A DNA stretch of 64,000 bases. Source: Methanobacterium_C sp963845285 (GTDB lineage: Archaea; Methanobacteriota; Methanobacteria; Methanobacteriales; Methanobacteriaceae). Numbering within the stretch: position 1 is the stretch's first letter; the number at the start of each line of letters is the position of its first letter. The stretch is from positions 131,853 through 195,852 of the forward strand of contig CAWJRO010000018.1 in assembly GCA_963845285.1 (NCBI GenBank). Direction: 5' to 3'. The notes under the pieces were generated by a model that was given only the letters and a program-made list of their open reading frames with translations, was not told the origin of the DNA and searched no databases. Shown one piece after another: positions 1-8,400 of this stretch. The position numbers were made by a program, and so were the translations under genes.

Positions 1-111
1 ATTTGTCCTCTTATATTTTCATTTTTAGAAGATAAAATTGAAAATAAAGACATTAATAAAAGAATAAATGAAAAACAGCAGATTGATGGAAGAATAGATG
101 ATAAAAAATAA
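1..111 (+). CDS. C-terminal end of an unidentified protein (partial)
   Basis: Frame 1 is open from the first base to a TAA at 109-111 and encodes 36 residues. The first nine or so are hydrophobic (ICPLIFSFL) and the rest is a charged Lys/Asp/Glu/Asn-rich tail, as at the cytoplasmic end of a membrane protein. The gene starts outside the window, so no family can be named. An open frame this short could occur by chance in A+T-rich DNA. The hydrophobic-then-charged pattern and the absence of another gene here make a real C-terminus somewhat more likely than not. Confidence 0.4.
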   Translation: MCPLIFSFLEDKIENKDINKRINEKQQIDGRIDDKK

Positions 112-178
112 AAATAATTATTAAATTTAAATTCGAGCTCTTAAAAAATTGAAATTTATAATTTAAAGAGGTTTTAAA

Positions 179-1057
<879 letters not shown>

Positions 1058-1270
1058 ATGTGTAATTAAAATAGTTAGATACTGCAACAGGATAATATCA
1101 TGTGATTCATGAATTCCAAAAAGATTAACAAAACTTGATTTAAGATTTAAAAAAGATTTAAATTTTGAAAAATATTATTATTTGGTAAGATCTGTGATTT
1201 TTGCAGACTTTACCTTAACATATAAAACATTTATTGGATTTGATGTATTTAAATCTGAAACTAACGAAAG

Positions 1271-1323
1271 TTTTATATACCAATAAATTGAGGATATAAC
1301 AATTGTTATATAACTATAGTTAT
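1271..1323 (+). promoter_or_regulatory. Promoter region of cysK with two abutting 14-bp palindromes
   Basis: Two perfect palindromes lie end to end: ATAACAATTGTTAT at 1296-1309 and ATAACTATAGTTAT at 1310-1323, sharing the form ATAAC-N4-GTTAT. A TATA-like TTTTATATA lies just upstream (1271-1279) and another (TATATACTATAAA) overlaps the second palindrome. Either way the sites sit where a bound protein would affect transcription initiation of cysK. The same core recurs before the stand-alone HTH regulator at about 4666 and 4703, so that regulator is the natural candidate to bind here. The rest of the gap between the NifH-like gene and cysK (1058-1270) is plain A+T-rich DNA. Confidence 0.75.
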
Positions 1324-1365
1324 ATACTATAAAATTGAAATTATAACAAAGAAAAGGTGAAAAAA

Positions 1366-2346
1366 ATGGTTAACATACCAGAACTTAAAAGGGGAATAGC
1401 AAACGACATAACTGAAACTATAGGAAACACACCTTTAGTAAGGCTTAATAAACTTACAGAAGGACTTGATGCAGAAGTATTAGTAAAACTTGAATCATTC
1501 AACCCAGTAAGCAGCGTTAAAGATAGGATAGGGGTTGCACTGATTGAAGAAGGAGAAAAACAGGGGAAAATTAAGGAAGGAACAGTACTTGTTGAACCTA
1601 CAAGTGGTAACACAGGTATAGCACTTGCATTTGTTGCAGCAGCAAAAGGATACAGACTCATATTAACAATGCCTGACACTATGTCCATTGAAAGGAGGAA
1701 ACTCCTTGCAGTCTTTGGAGCCGAGATCGTATTAACACCAGGTGCTAATGGAATGAAAGGAGCTGTAGCTAAAGCAGCAGAGCTTGTTAAAGAAATACCA
1801 AACGCTATCAGTCCGCAACAGTTTGAAAATCCTGCAAACCCTGAAATACACAAAAAAACTACTGCTGAAGAGATCTGGAGAGACACCGAAGGTAAAGCAG
1901 ACATAATCGTTGCAGGAACAGGAACAGGTGGTACAATAACTGGAATTGCAGAAGTTCTAAAAGAAAGAAAACCTGATTTTAAAGCTGTGGCAATTGAACC
2001 TGAAACCTCACCAGTGCTATCAACTGGAAAAGGTGGAGCACACAAAATTCAGGGTATTGGACCTGGTTTCGTGCCTGGAGTACTCAATAAAGATATTATT
2101 GATGAGATTATAACAGTTAAAGATGAAGACGCTGGAAAAACTTTAGTCAGACTCGCAAGGGAAGAAGGAATATTTGCAGGTATCTCCTCTGGAGCTGCAA
2201 CCTGGGCAGCAATTGAACTTGCAAAAAGGCCTGAAAACAAAGGAAAACAAATAGTTGTAATTCTTCCAGATACTGGAGAAAGATACTTAAGTATTGATTG
2301 GGTGTTCGAGGACATCTTCAAAGCAAATGAAGAAGTTTTCATCTAA
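1366..2346 (+). CDS. cysK: Cysteine synthase (O-acetylserine sulfhydrylase)
   Basis: PLP-dependent enzyme that makes cysteine from O-acetylserine and sulfide. The protein has 326 residues, the usual length. The pyridoxal lysine is in SSVKDR (Lys52), the substrate loop is TSGNTG at 79-84, and the phosphate-binding glycine loop is GTGTGG at 184-189. I chose the ATG at 1366 over the in-frame GTG at 1357 because AAAGGTGA (1353-1360) is a good ribosome-binding site for the ATG and overlaps the GTG. It is followed by cysE, its partner in the cysteine synthase complex. Two abutting palindromes lie 43 bases upstream of the start. Confidence 0.96.
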   Translation: MVNIPELKRGIANDITETIGNTPLVRLNKLTEGLDAEVLVKLESFNPVSSVKDRIGVALIEEGEKQGKIKEGTVLVEPTSGNTGIALAFVAAAKGYRLILTMPDTMSIERRKLLAVFGAEIVLTPGANGMKGAVAKAAELVKEIPNAISPQQFENPANPEIHKKTTAEEIWRDTEGKADIIVAGTGTGGTITGIAEVLKERKPDFKAVAIEPETSPVLSTGKGGAHKIQGIGPGFVPGVLNKDIIDEIITVKDEDAGKTLVRLAREEGIFAGISSGAATWAAIELAKRPENKGKQIVVILPDTGERYLSIDWVFEDIFKANEEVFI

Positions 2347-2379
2347 AAATATTTAATTGAGTAGTTTATAATAAACTCT

Positions 2380-2444
2380 AAAGACACATGAATAGTATTA
2401 GACGCCCAAAATTAAGACGCCAATTTATTTAACAGTGTGTCTTT
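2380..2444 (+). promoter_or_regulatory. Inverted and direct repeats between cysK and cysE
   Basis: An 8-bp inverted repeat (AAAGACAC at 2380-2387, GTGTCTTT at 2437-2444) encloses two direct copies of AGACGCC (2400-2406 and 2415-2421). It is followed by a run of T before the cysE ribosome-binding site. It may be a terminator/attenuator hairpin after cysK or a binding site for cysE. No TAACAATTGTTA-type site is seen here. Confidence 0.4.
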
Positions 2445-2472
2445 AATTAAAATTTTTTTTAGGTGATTAATA

Positions 2473-3186
2473 ATGTTTGATGGTTTAAAAGAAGATATAA
2501 ACACAGTCTTTTCAAGAGATCCTGCGGCTAGAAATACATTTGAAGTGATTTTATGCTATCCTGGACTCCACGCACTATGGTTTCATAGATTGGCGCACTG
2601 GTTTTGGATCAGAGATCATTTGTTAACCGGGCGTTTTATATCAACCATCAGCAGACTCATAACTGGTATTGAAATACATCCTGAGGCAAAAATTGGGAGA
2701 AGAGTCTTTATAGACCATGGAATGGGTGTTGTAGTAGGAGAAACAGCAGAAATAGGTGATGATGTACTTATTTATCAGGGTGTTGTTCTTGGAGGAACCA
2801 GTCTGGAAAAGAAAAAACGCCACCCAACCATAGGTAGTGGGGTTGTAATTGGTTCAGGAGCAAAGATAATAGGAAATATTGAAATAGGAGATTGTTCAAA
2901 GATTGGGGCAGGTTCTGTGGTTTTAAAGTCAGCACCGCCGGGTTCAACAGTTGTTGGAATACCCGGAAGAATTGTTCAGGAACAACGTAAATGTGCCATT
3001 GACTTAGATCACGGTAAATTGCCAGATCCCGTGGCAGAGGTTATTACACTTATTTTGCAGCGTCAAGATGAACTTGAAAGCCAGATAAAAGAATTAGGAA
3101 TATCTGCAGATATCATTAAAATGAATGGATTTGCCAGTAAAAAAACCGAAATGGAAGAAATATTCTCTGAGGGAGCAGGTATCTAA
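2473..3186 (+). CDS. cysE: Serine O-acetyltransferase
   Basis: Transfers acetyl from acetyl-CoA to serine and so feeds CysK. The 237 residues comprise an N-terminal helical part (1-65), a left-handed beta-helix of hexapeptide repeats (about 66-165, containing the active-site FIDHGMG and the GVVLGGTSL loop) and a long C-terminal extension (about 165-237) with a likely coiled coil. The chain ends in Gly-Ala-Gly-Ile. In well-studied serine acetyltransferases a C-terminal Ile peptide inserts into the CysK active site, and this ending fits that rule. AGGTGATT lies just before the ATG. The extension is copied, in diverged form, onto the C-terminus of the next gene. Confidence 0.95.
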   Translation: MFDGLKEDINTVFSRDPAARNTFEVILCYPGLHALWFHRLAHWFWIRDHLLTGRFISTISRLITGIEIHPEAKIGRRVFIDHGMGVVVGETAEIGDDVLIYQGVVLGGTSLEKKKRHPTIGSGVVIGSGAKIIGNIEIGDCSKIGAGSVVLKSAPPGSTVVGIPGRIVQEQRKCAIDLDHGKLPDPVAEVITLILQRQDELESQIKELGISADIIKMNGFASKKTEMEEIFSEGAGI

Positions 3187-3460
3187 AACCTGTACCATAT
3201 TATAAAATTTACTTTTACAAAATTTATTAAATTCAACATTAAAAATTTAAATTAAATCAATTTATTAAAAAATCAGATTATTAAAATTAATTTTGTGTTC
3301 AAAAATTATTTGAATAACTGAATAAAAGTTAAAATAACTTAAAAATGAATTTAAAAGGAATAATTCTTGAAAAATTAGAAATAAAACTATTAAATCATTT
3401 AAATAAATTTTAAACTTTTATTCGAAATTTTTTTATAAATTAATGAAGATGTGATTTAAA

Positions 3461-4060
3461 ATGAGACCACCTTGTGAAATAGTTGTATGGTATATTATTC
3501 CTACTATTAGGTCAGAGCTTGCTAAGGAACTGTTAAATTTGGGAATGAAGCAGAAAGGGATTTCAGAATTACTGGACATAACTCAACCTGCAGTATCTCA
3601 GTATATAAGTGATAAGAGGGGACATGGAATTAAATTTACCGATGAAACCCATGAACTTATTAAAATATTTGCAAAGGACCTTATGGATGGAAAATTAGAC
3701 CAGAGCGGGATAATATCCCGAATATGTGATATATGTAGACAGATTAAGACAGAGGAAATTGTTTGCCAGCTGCATAAAGAAAAGGACAATATACCCCTTA
3801 ACTGCAATGCATGCGTTGGATCAAAAGCACACCAACGTAATGGAAAAATTGTTCAGGAAAAACATCACTGCGCCATTGATTTAGATCAGGAAAAATCGTT
3901 TGATCCCGCATCAGAGGTTATTACACTTCTTTTGCAGCGTCAAAAAGAACTTGAAAATCAGATAAAAGAATTAGAAATATCTGCGAATATGAGAATAAAT
4001 GGATTTATGACAAAGAAAACTGAGATGGACGAAATATTTTCTGGGGGAGCAGGCATTTAA
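3461..4060 (+). CDS. Chimeric HTH regulator fused to the C-terminal tail of serine acetyltransferase
   Basis: 199 residues made of two recognisable parts. Residues 1-125 are nearly identical to the stand-alone regulator at 4858-5250 (four differences by my count): an XRE-type HTH at about 18-50, then a cysteine cluster (Cys89, 92, 102, 115, 118) that could bind Fe-S or zinc. Residues 128-199 match CysE 165-237 with about two thirds identity, including the coiled coil and the terminal Gly-Ala-Gly-Ile. The DNA match also runs a few bases past both stop codons. The reading frame is intact, and its tail has diverged by mostly conservative changes, which argues for a maintained protein. GTGAT precedes the ATG. 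No TAACAATTGTTA palindrome lies upstream. It is probably a cysteine/sulfur regulator able to dock on CysK. This function is inference. Confidence 0.85.
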   Translation: MRPPCEIVVWYIIPTIRSELAKELLNLGMKQKGISELLDITQPAVSQYISDKRGHGIKFTDETHELIKIFAKDLMDGKLDQSGIISRICDICRQIKTEEIVCQLHKEKDNIPLNCNACVGSKAHQRNGKIVQEKHHCAIDLDQEKSFDPASEVITLLLQRQKELENQIKELEISANMRINGFMTKKTEMDEIFSGGAGI

Positions 4061-4857
4061 ACCTGCTATTATTCTATTTAGTTGTATCTTATTTTTTATA
4101 TGATGATTTGTAGAAATGTTTTCATGATTTGTAATATAATTCATCGGATAAATGTTCCAATACTAAATCAAAATATACAAGTCTTATATAATAGTTAAAA
4201 ATTTAAAATACTTCAATAACTTTTATTTCATTTTTCTATTAGTTATTTTCAATTTTAAGAATTTAAAACATCCTGAAAGAATAAGTTTGATTTTAGGTTA
4301 GAAGTTGACTTAAAAGAATTATATTAGCTCTTTTTAATCTTTTGATGGTTATTTCGAAACTCAGAAGATTAATAGAATAATACCTCAAGAAATAATCATA
4401 ATTAGCTAAAATTAACTTATGAGGTTTTATATTAACTTGTATTTTGGGGGTGTTTTTTTTATTGGTGAGTTGATAATTTCTTCTTGTTTTGATGTCTCTT
4501 TTTTTTATTCTGTTTTTCTATTTATTTTTTTTATTCTGATTTGTAATGTTTCTTTTAATGATGACTTCTTCTAAAACGTGTTTATCTGGTTTATGATACT
4601 TAATTGTAGGAGATTGTATCAAAATCATGTGAATATGTTTTCGGTGAGATGACAAAATTTAAATATAACAATTGTTAAAACATAATGAATTAATGTAAAA
4701 AAATAACATTGTTATTTGAACAATAAATTTAAAGAAATTTAATTAAAGATAGTTTAATTAAAAGAATTTGAATAAATTAATAAATCAAAGTTCAATCAAA
4801 ATATTTATTTAAGGACCATTAAAATTATTATGGACCAATAGGGAGAGCGTAATTAAA
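4061..4857. other. Long A+T-rich intergenic region between the two regulators
   Basis: Just after the chimera stop codon, GCAGG-N8-CCTGC (4050-4067) could form a terminator hairpin. A T-rich stretch follows at about 4440-4560, with several runs of 6-8 T. No open frame with a ribosome-binding site is visible. The only other clear signals are the palindromes at 4666-4717, listed separately. A doubled GGACCA (about 4814 and 4831) lies close to the regulator start. Confidence 0.5.
4666..4717 (+). promoter_or_regulatory. Two palindromes before the stand-alone regulator
   Basis: TAACAATTGTTA at 4666-4677 is identical to the core of the first palindrome before cysK. A second site, ATAACATTGTTAT (4703-4715), lies within a 17-bp near-palindrome, AAATAACATTGTTATTT (4701-4717). 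The two are 37 bases apart start to start. Shared sites before the regulator and before cysK suggest autoregulation and control of cysteine synthesis by one protein. The distance to the start codon (about 140 bases) is long, so the promoter may lie well upstream. Confidence 0.7.
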
Positions 4858-5250
4858 ATGAGACCACCTTGTGAAATAGTTGTATGGTATATTATTCCTA
4901 CTATCAGGTCAGAACTTGCTAAAGAACTGTTAAATTTGGGAATGAAACAGAAAGAGATTTCAGAATTACTGGACATAACTCAACCTGCCGTATCTCAGTA
5001 TATAAGTGATAAGAGAGGACATGGAATTAAATTTACCGATGAAACCCATGAACTTATTAAAATATTTGCAAAGGATCTTAAGAATGGAAAATTAGACCAG
5101 AGCGGGATAATATCCCGAATATGTGATATATGTAGACAGATTAAGACAGAGGAAATTGTTTGCCAGCTGCATAAAGAAAAGGACAACATACCCCTTAACT
5201 GCAATGCATGCATTGGATCAAAAGCACACCAACATTTACCTCCCCTTTAA
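4858..5250 (+). CDS. HTH transcriptional regulator with C-terminal cysteine cluster
   Basis: 130 residues. An XRE-type helix-turn-helix (about 18-50, with QPAVSQYIS as recognition helix) is followed by a helical linker and a C-terminal motif of two CxxC pairs and a single Cys (residues 89, 92, 102, 115, 118). Archaeal regulators of this layout are annotated as predicted Fe-S or zinc-containing HTH proteins. The DNA is close to identical to the 5' two thirds of the chimera at 3461, with similarity starting almost exactly at the ATG and ending at the junction. Upstream DNA is unrelated. This suggests duplication with later gene conversion. It probably binds the palindromes at 4666-4717 and 1296-1323. 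Confidence 0.88.
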   Translation: MRPPCEIVVWYIIPTIRSELAKELLNLGMKQKEISELLDITQPAVSQYISDKRGHGIKFTDETHELIKIFAKDLKNGKLDQSGIISRICDICRQIKTEEIVCQLHKEKDNIPLNCNACIGSKAHQHLPPL

Positions 5251-5602
5251 ATGTCTTATTTTATTTGCATTTAAATCGTAATAAATGAACTGTTATATAA
5301 AGAATTTTCTTTTTAGATTTAGCATTATTATTTAGTATTATTAATATAAAAATAATTAGCAATATATAATTGAAGATAAAATATTGAATGATAATTAAAT
5401 TGGCAATAATTTAAACTGTAATTAAATATAATTAATATATATCTTTAATTAAAATATATATCCAAAATAATTATAATAAAATAAAATGTAGATAAAACTT
5501 ATTTTAGATAAATTTAAAGATTAAATCTAGTTAATTTTAACTTAAACTAAATCAAAACTCATTTTAATCCTTAATTTAATCCTTAAGCCAGGAAATTAGA
5601 AT
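5251..5602. other. A+T-rich intergenic region before asnB
   Basis: Very A+T-rich, with repeated ATAATTA and TTAATTAAA-like strings. I see no convincing palindrome, small gene or RNA. It must contain the asnB promoter, but several TATA-like strings make the choice arbitrary. Confidence 0.4.
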
Positions 5603-7180
5603 ATGTGTGGAATAGCAGGTATAAAAGGGGAAAATATAGGTCCCGATCTGAAAAATATGCTCATATCCATAAAGCACAGGGGACCTGACGGTTCCGGTGT
5701 TTTTGTTGATGGTAAAGTGTTACATGATGATCTGGGTAGTTTGGACGTTCCACAAGGCTCATTTGGACTTGGTCACAACTTACTTTCAATCATTGGTTCT
5801 GAAGTTTCCCAACCCTTAACTCGGGATAAGTTTGTTTTAGTTTGCAATGGAGAGATATACAATTTCAAAGAACTTAAAAAAGAATTTAATCTTGATTTTA
5901 AAACTGATTCAGATTGTGAGGTAATATTGGGTCTTATTCAGAGGTTTTATGAAGGATCACTCAATGAATCAATTAAAAAGGTTATAAAACATCTTGATGG
6001 GGACTATGCTTTTGCAGTATACGATGGAACGAACTTTGCTGCGGTTAGAGATCCTGTAGGTGTGAAACCTCTTTACTATGGTAAAAATGTTGATAAAAAA
6101 AGTTTTGCTTTTGCATCTGAACGGAAAGCCCTTTGGAATATTGGGATAAGTGATGTTAAAACACTCCCTCCAGATCAAATGATTTACAATGGAAAATTAA
6201 TGGATCTTGGAAATAAGTTACTTATTAAACCAGAATATACACCCAAAATCGCTTCTATGGATAATTCCAAATCTAAAAATAATTCCATAAATAATTCCAC
6301 AAATGCTTGCACAGATAATCCTATAATTAATACTTTAATTGCTTGCAGAGATATGTCCACAAATATTTCCAAAGATACTTTGAAAAATCAATTAAAAGAT
6401 TTTTTGATTGCTTCAGTTGAAAAAAGGATAAAAGGACTTTCAAAAGTTGGAATAATATTTTCAGGTGGTGTGGACAGCACCATACTTGCCAAGATAGCAC
6501 TTGATCTTGGAGTTGATACATTACTTTACACTGTTGGTCACAAGGACTCTGTTGACATTAAATTCGCCAGAAGAGCTGCACATGATATGCAGCTTCCACT
6601 GCAAATTCAAACCGTAGATGTTGACGATGTCAGAAAATATACAAAGTTAGTATTAAATGCAATAGAAGAGTTTAATATCATGAAATTAGGGGTTGGAATG
6701 CCATCTTACATTGCATCTGAGATGGGGCACATTGATGGTTTAAAAGTCATGCTTTCGGGACAGGGTGCAGACGAACTTTTTGGGGGTTACCATCGTTATC
6801 TAAAGTTTTACGAAGATAAAGGTGAAAAAACCCAGCAAGACCTTAAAACAGATATTTTAAATCTTTACCACGTGAATCTACAGAGAGATGATGCCGTAAC
6901 CATGGCAAACAGCATTGAACTTCGAGTTCCTTTCCTTGACATGAACATTATAAATCTGGCAATGGATATACCCATGGAATACAAAATAAATAGTTACAAT
7001 GACAATCTCAGGAAATGCATTCTTAGGGAAGTTGCAAAAGAGCTGGGGGTTCCTGATGAGATTGTAAAAAGACCTAAAAAAGCTGCACAATATGGTTCGG
7101 GTATCCACAAGATCCTGATGAAGAAGGTTTTAAAGGATGAGAACTACAAAACTAAGTTAAAAGAATATTTAAAATACTAA
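5603..7180 (+). CDS. asnB: Asparagine synthetase (glutamine-hydrolysing)
   Basis: Makes asparagine from aspartate, ATP and glutamine. The N-terminal Ntn glutaminase domain begins MCGIAG, so Cys2 is the nucleophile after Met removal; HRGPDG and the CNGEIYN loop follow. The C-terminal ATP-pyrophosphatase domain shows SGGVDST at 287-293 and GADELFGG at 388-395. Between the domains, residues about 212-258 form an Asn/Ser/Thr-rich linker rich in NNS-like steps that looks like an expansion. No strong ribosome-binding site precedes the ATG (GCCAGGAAATTAGAAT). The neighbouring gatC-like, ACT and hom genes also belong to aspartate-family metabolism. Confidence 0.95.
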   Translation: MCGIAGIKGENIGPDLKNMLISIKHRGPDGSGVFVDGKVLHDDLGSLDVPQGSFGLGHNLLSIIGSEVSQPLTRDKFVLVCNGEIYNFKELKKEFNLDFKTDSDCEVILGLIQRFYEGSLNESIKKVIKHLDGDYAFAVYDGTNFAAVRDPVGVKPLYYGKNVDKKSFAFASERKALWNIGISDVKTLPPDQMIYNGKLMDLGNKLLIKPEYTPKIASMDNSKSKNNSINNSTNACTDNPIINTLIACRDMSTNISKDTLKNQLKDFLIASVEKRIKGLSKVGIIFSGGVDSTILAKIALDLGVDTLLYTVGHKDSVDIKFARRAAHDMQLPLQIQTVDVDDVRKYTKLVLNAIEEFNIMKLGVGMPSYIASEMGHIDGLKVMLSGQGADELFGGYHRYLKFYEDKGEKTQQDLKTDILNLYHVNLQRDDAVTMANSIELRVPFLDMNIINLAMDIPMEYKINSYNDNLRKCILREVAKELGVPDEIVKRPKKAAQYGSGIHKILMKKVLKDENYKTKLKEYLKY

Positions 7181-7265
7181 GAACTCCAGAGTAATTTATT
7201 AAATTCAAACATGATTCAATTAATCCAGAAAGATCTGATGAAAGGTAATATCAATAAATAGATCA

Positions 7266-7311
7266 AATACTGAAGTTGGTTAATACTAATTGGTATAATA
7301 CTGAAGTTGGT
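7266..7311. promoter_or_regulatory. 15-bp direct repeat upstream of the gatC-ACT genes
   Basis: AATACTGAAGTTGGT occurs twice, at 7266-7280 and 7297-7311, with a 31-bp period (about three helical turns). AATACTAATTGGTATA lies between them. Such spacing suits a protein binding the same face of the helix. The rest of the 7181-7483 gap is A+T-rich, with a TATA-like GTTATATATAATAAATAA at about 7424-7440. Confidence 0.45.
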
Positions 7312-7483
7312 ATACTATCAAAAAAATTTGTTCGGATTGATTTGAGTCTAGATCTTCATTAAAGATTATTTATTCATTAAAAAAAATATCTTTTAATTAG
7401 ATTAATTAAATTTAATGAAGGGTTATATATAATAAATAATCATTAGTTGATACTTCACAACATTTTAAAATTGGGGGATACAC

Positions 7484-7699
7484 TTGAAAATAGAAAAAGA
7501 AGCCGAAAAAATACTTGAAAATTTTTCAAAGGCACTTCAGGACATTCCTGAGCTTGAAGAAACATATTACATTGTTGATAATGTGAACCTTTCACGTGAA
7601 GACTGTGGCAAAGATAAAAATCCTGAAAAAATCCTTAGAAATCTTCATGTAGATGAACAAGGTCATGTTATAGCTGAAAAAGGAAAATGGACAAAATAA
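7484..7699 (+). CDS. gatC: Probable Asp/Glu-tRNA amidotransferase subunit C, archaeal type
   Basis: A 71-residue protein. The N-terminal half is an amphipathic helix (KIEKEAEKILENFSKAL), followed by an acidic middle and a C-terminal GHVIAEKGKW motif, typical of the short archaeal GatC that caps GatA/GatB and helps make Asn-tRNA or Gln-tRNA. The start is a TTG at 7484 with GGGGGA upstream. Its place after asnB and before the ACT-hom genes matches my recollection of the order in Methanothermobacter. GatA and GatB are not in the window. The protein is short and diverged, so the subunit assignment is moderately sure. Confidence 0.65.
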   Translation: MKIEKEAEKILENFSKALQDIPELEETYYIVDNVNLSREDCGKDKNPEKILRNLHVDEQGHVIAEKGKWTK

Positions 7700-7716
7700 A
7701 GTGGGGTTAGGATAAC

Positions 7717-8202
7717 ATGAGATTAAATCTTGTTTTAGAAGTTTTAGATGTTCCGGGGCAGCTTTTAGATGCATTGGAACCTATAGGAAAACTTGGAGCT
7801 AATATTGTTACTGTAATCCACCAGAGGGATGTGAAAACTGAACGCGGAACAATACCAGTTCACATAACCATAGAAGGGGATAAAGATACTCTTAAAACAG
7901 TATTACAATCTATGGAAGAACGTAAAATCCAAATAATGGAAGTTGATGGTGTTGTAAGAAAAGAAGAGGTTACAACCGTAATTATTGGAAACGTTGAACA
8001 AGTTTTGGAGGAAAGTGTGGGATCTCTGGATAAAATTGATGGTGTAAAGATAGTTGACCTTGATTTAAAAATGTCGGATCATCCTGACCAATCTGCCTCA
8101 AAGATAGTACTTGAAGCAGATTATGGTAAGAAAAAAGATTTGTTAAAAAGAATAAAAGAAGTTGGAAATTCAAAAGGATTTTTAGTTATAAATGAGGTTT
8201 AA
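7717..8202 (+). CDS. ACT-domain amino-acid-binding protein
   Basis: 161 residues with an N-terminal ACT domain (about 1-75: MRLNLVLEVLDVPGQL, then a betaalphabetabetaalphabeta pattern) and a second, weaker ACT-like half ending in LVINEV. ACT domains bind amino acids and control biosynthetic enzymes. It lies 17 bases after gatC and about 200 bases before hom. It is therefore a likely separate regulatory subunit or sensor for homoserine dehydrogenase, which here lacks its own ACT domain. A TTAGGAT motif precedes the ATG. Confidence 0.8.
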   Translation: MRLNLVLEVLDVPGQLLDALEPIGKLGANIVTVIHQRDVKTERGTIPVHITIEGDKDTLKTVLQSMEERKIQIMEVDGVVRKEEVTTVIIGNVEQVLEESVGSLDKIDGVKIVDLDLKMSDHPDQSASKIVLEADYGKKKDLLKRIKEVGNSKGFLVINEV

Positions 8203-8400
8203 ATGGGTAAATACCAATAATTAAATAGAAATAAAATTGATGTTTTAAAAATAAAAGGGGATTTGAACTAATAATTGATTTTATCCAGTTTTTATAAAAT
8301 AAAATCATTATTGGTTAATTTTTATTAAATTTCAATTAAGAGAATTAAAAGGTATTTTTGAATAAAATTTAAATCTCACTTTTTTAACTGGAGGAATTTG

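Noticed and set aside
1341..2045. 234-codon open frame antisense to cysK
   Set aside because: It is the mirror of a strongly coding frame, has low-complexity Ser/Ala composition and no ribosome-binding site. The same applies to other long antisense frames, for example within hom, pyrG, uvrA and the MFS gene.
4440..4560. T-rich stretch between the regulators as a small RNA gene
   Set aside because: No stable stem, no promoter with a defined end and no similarity to known RNAs could be made out by eye.
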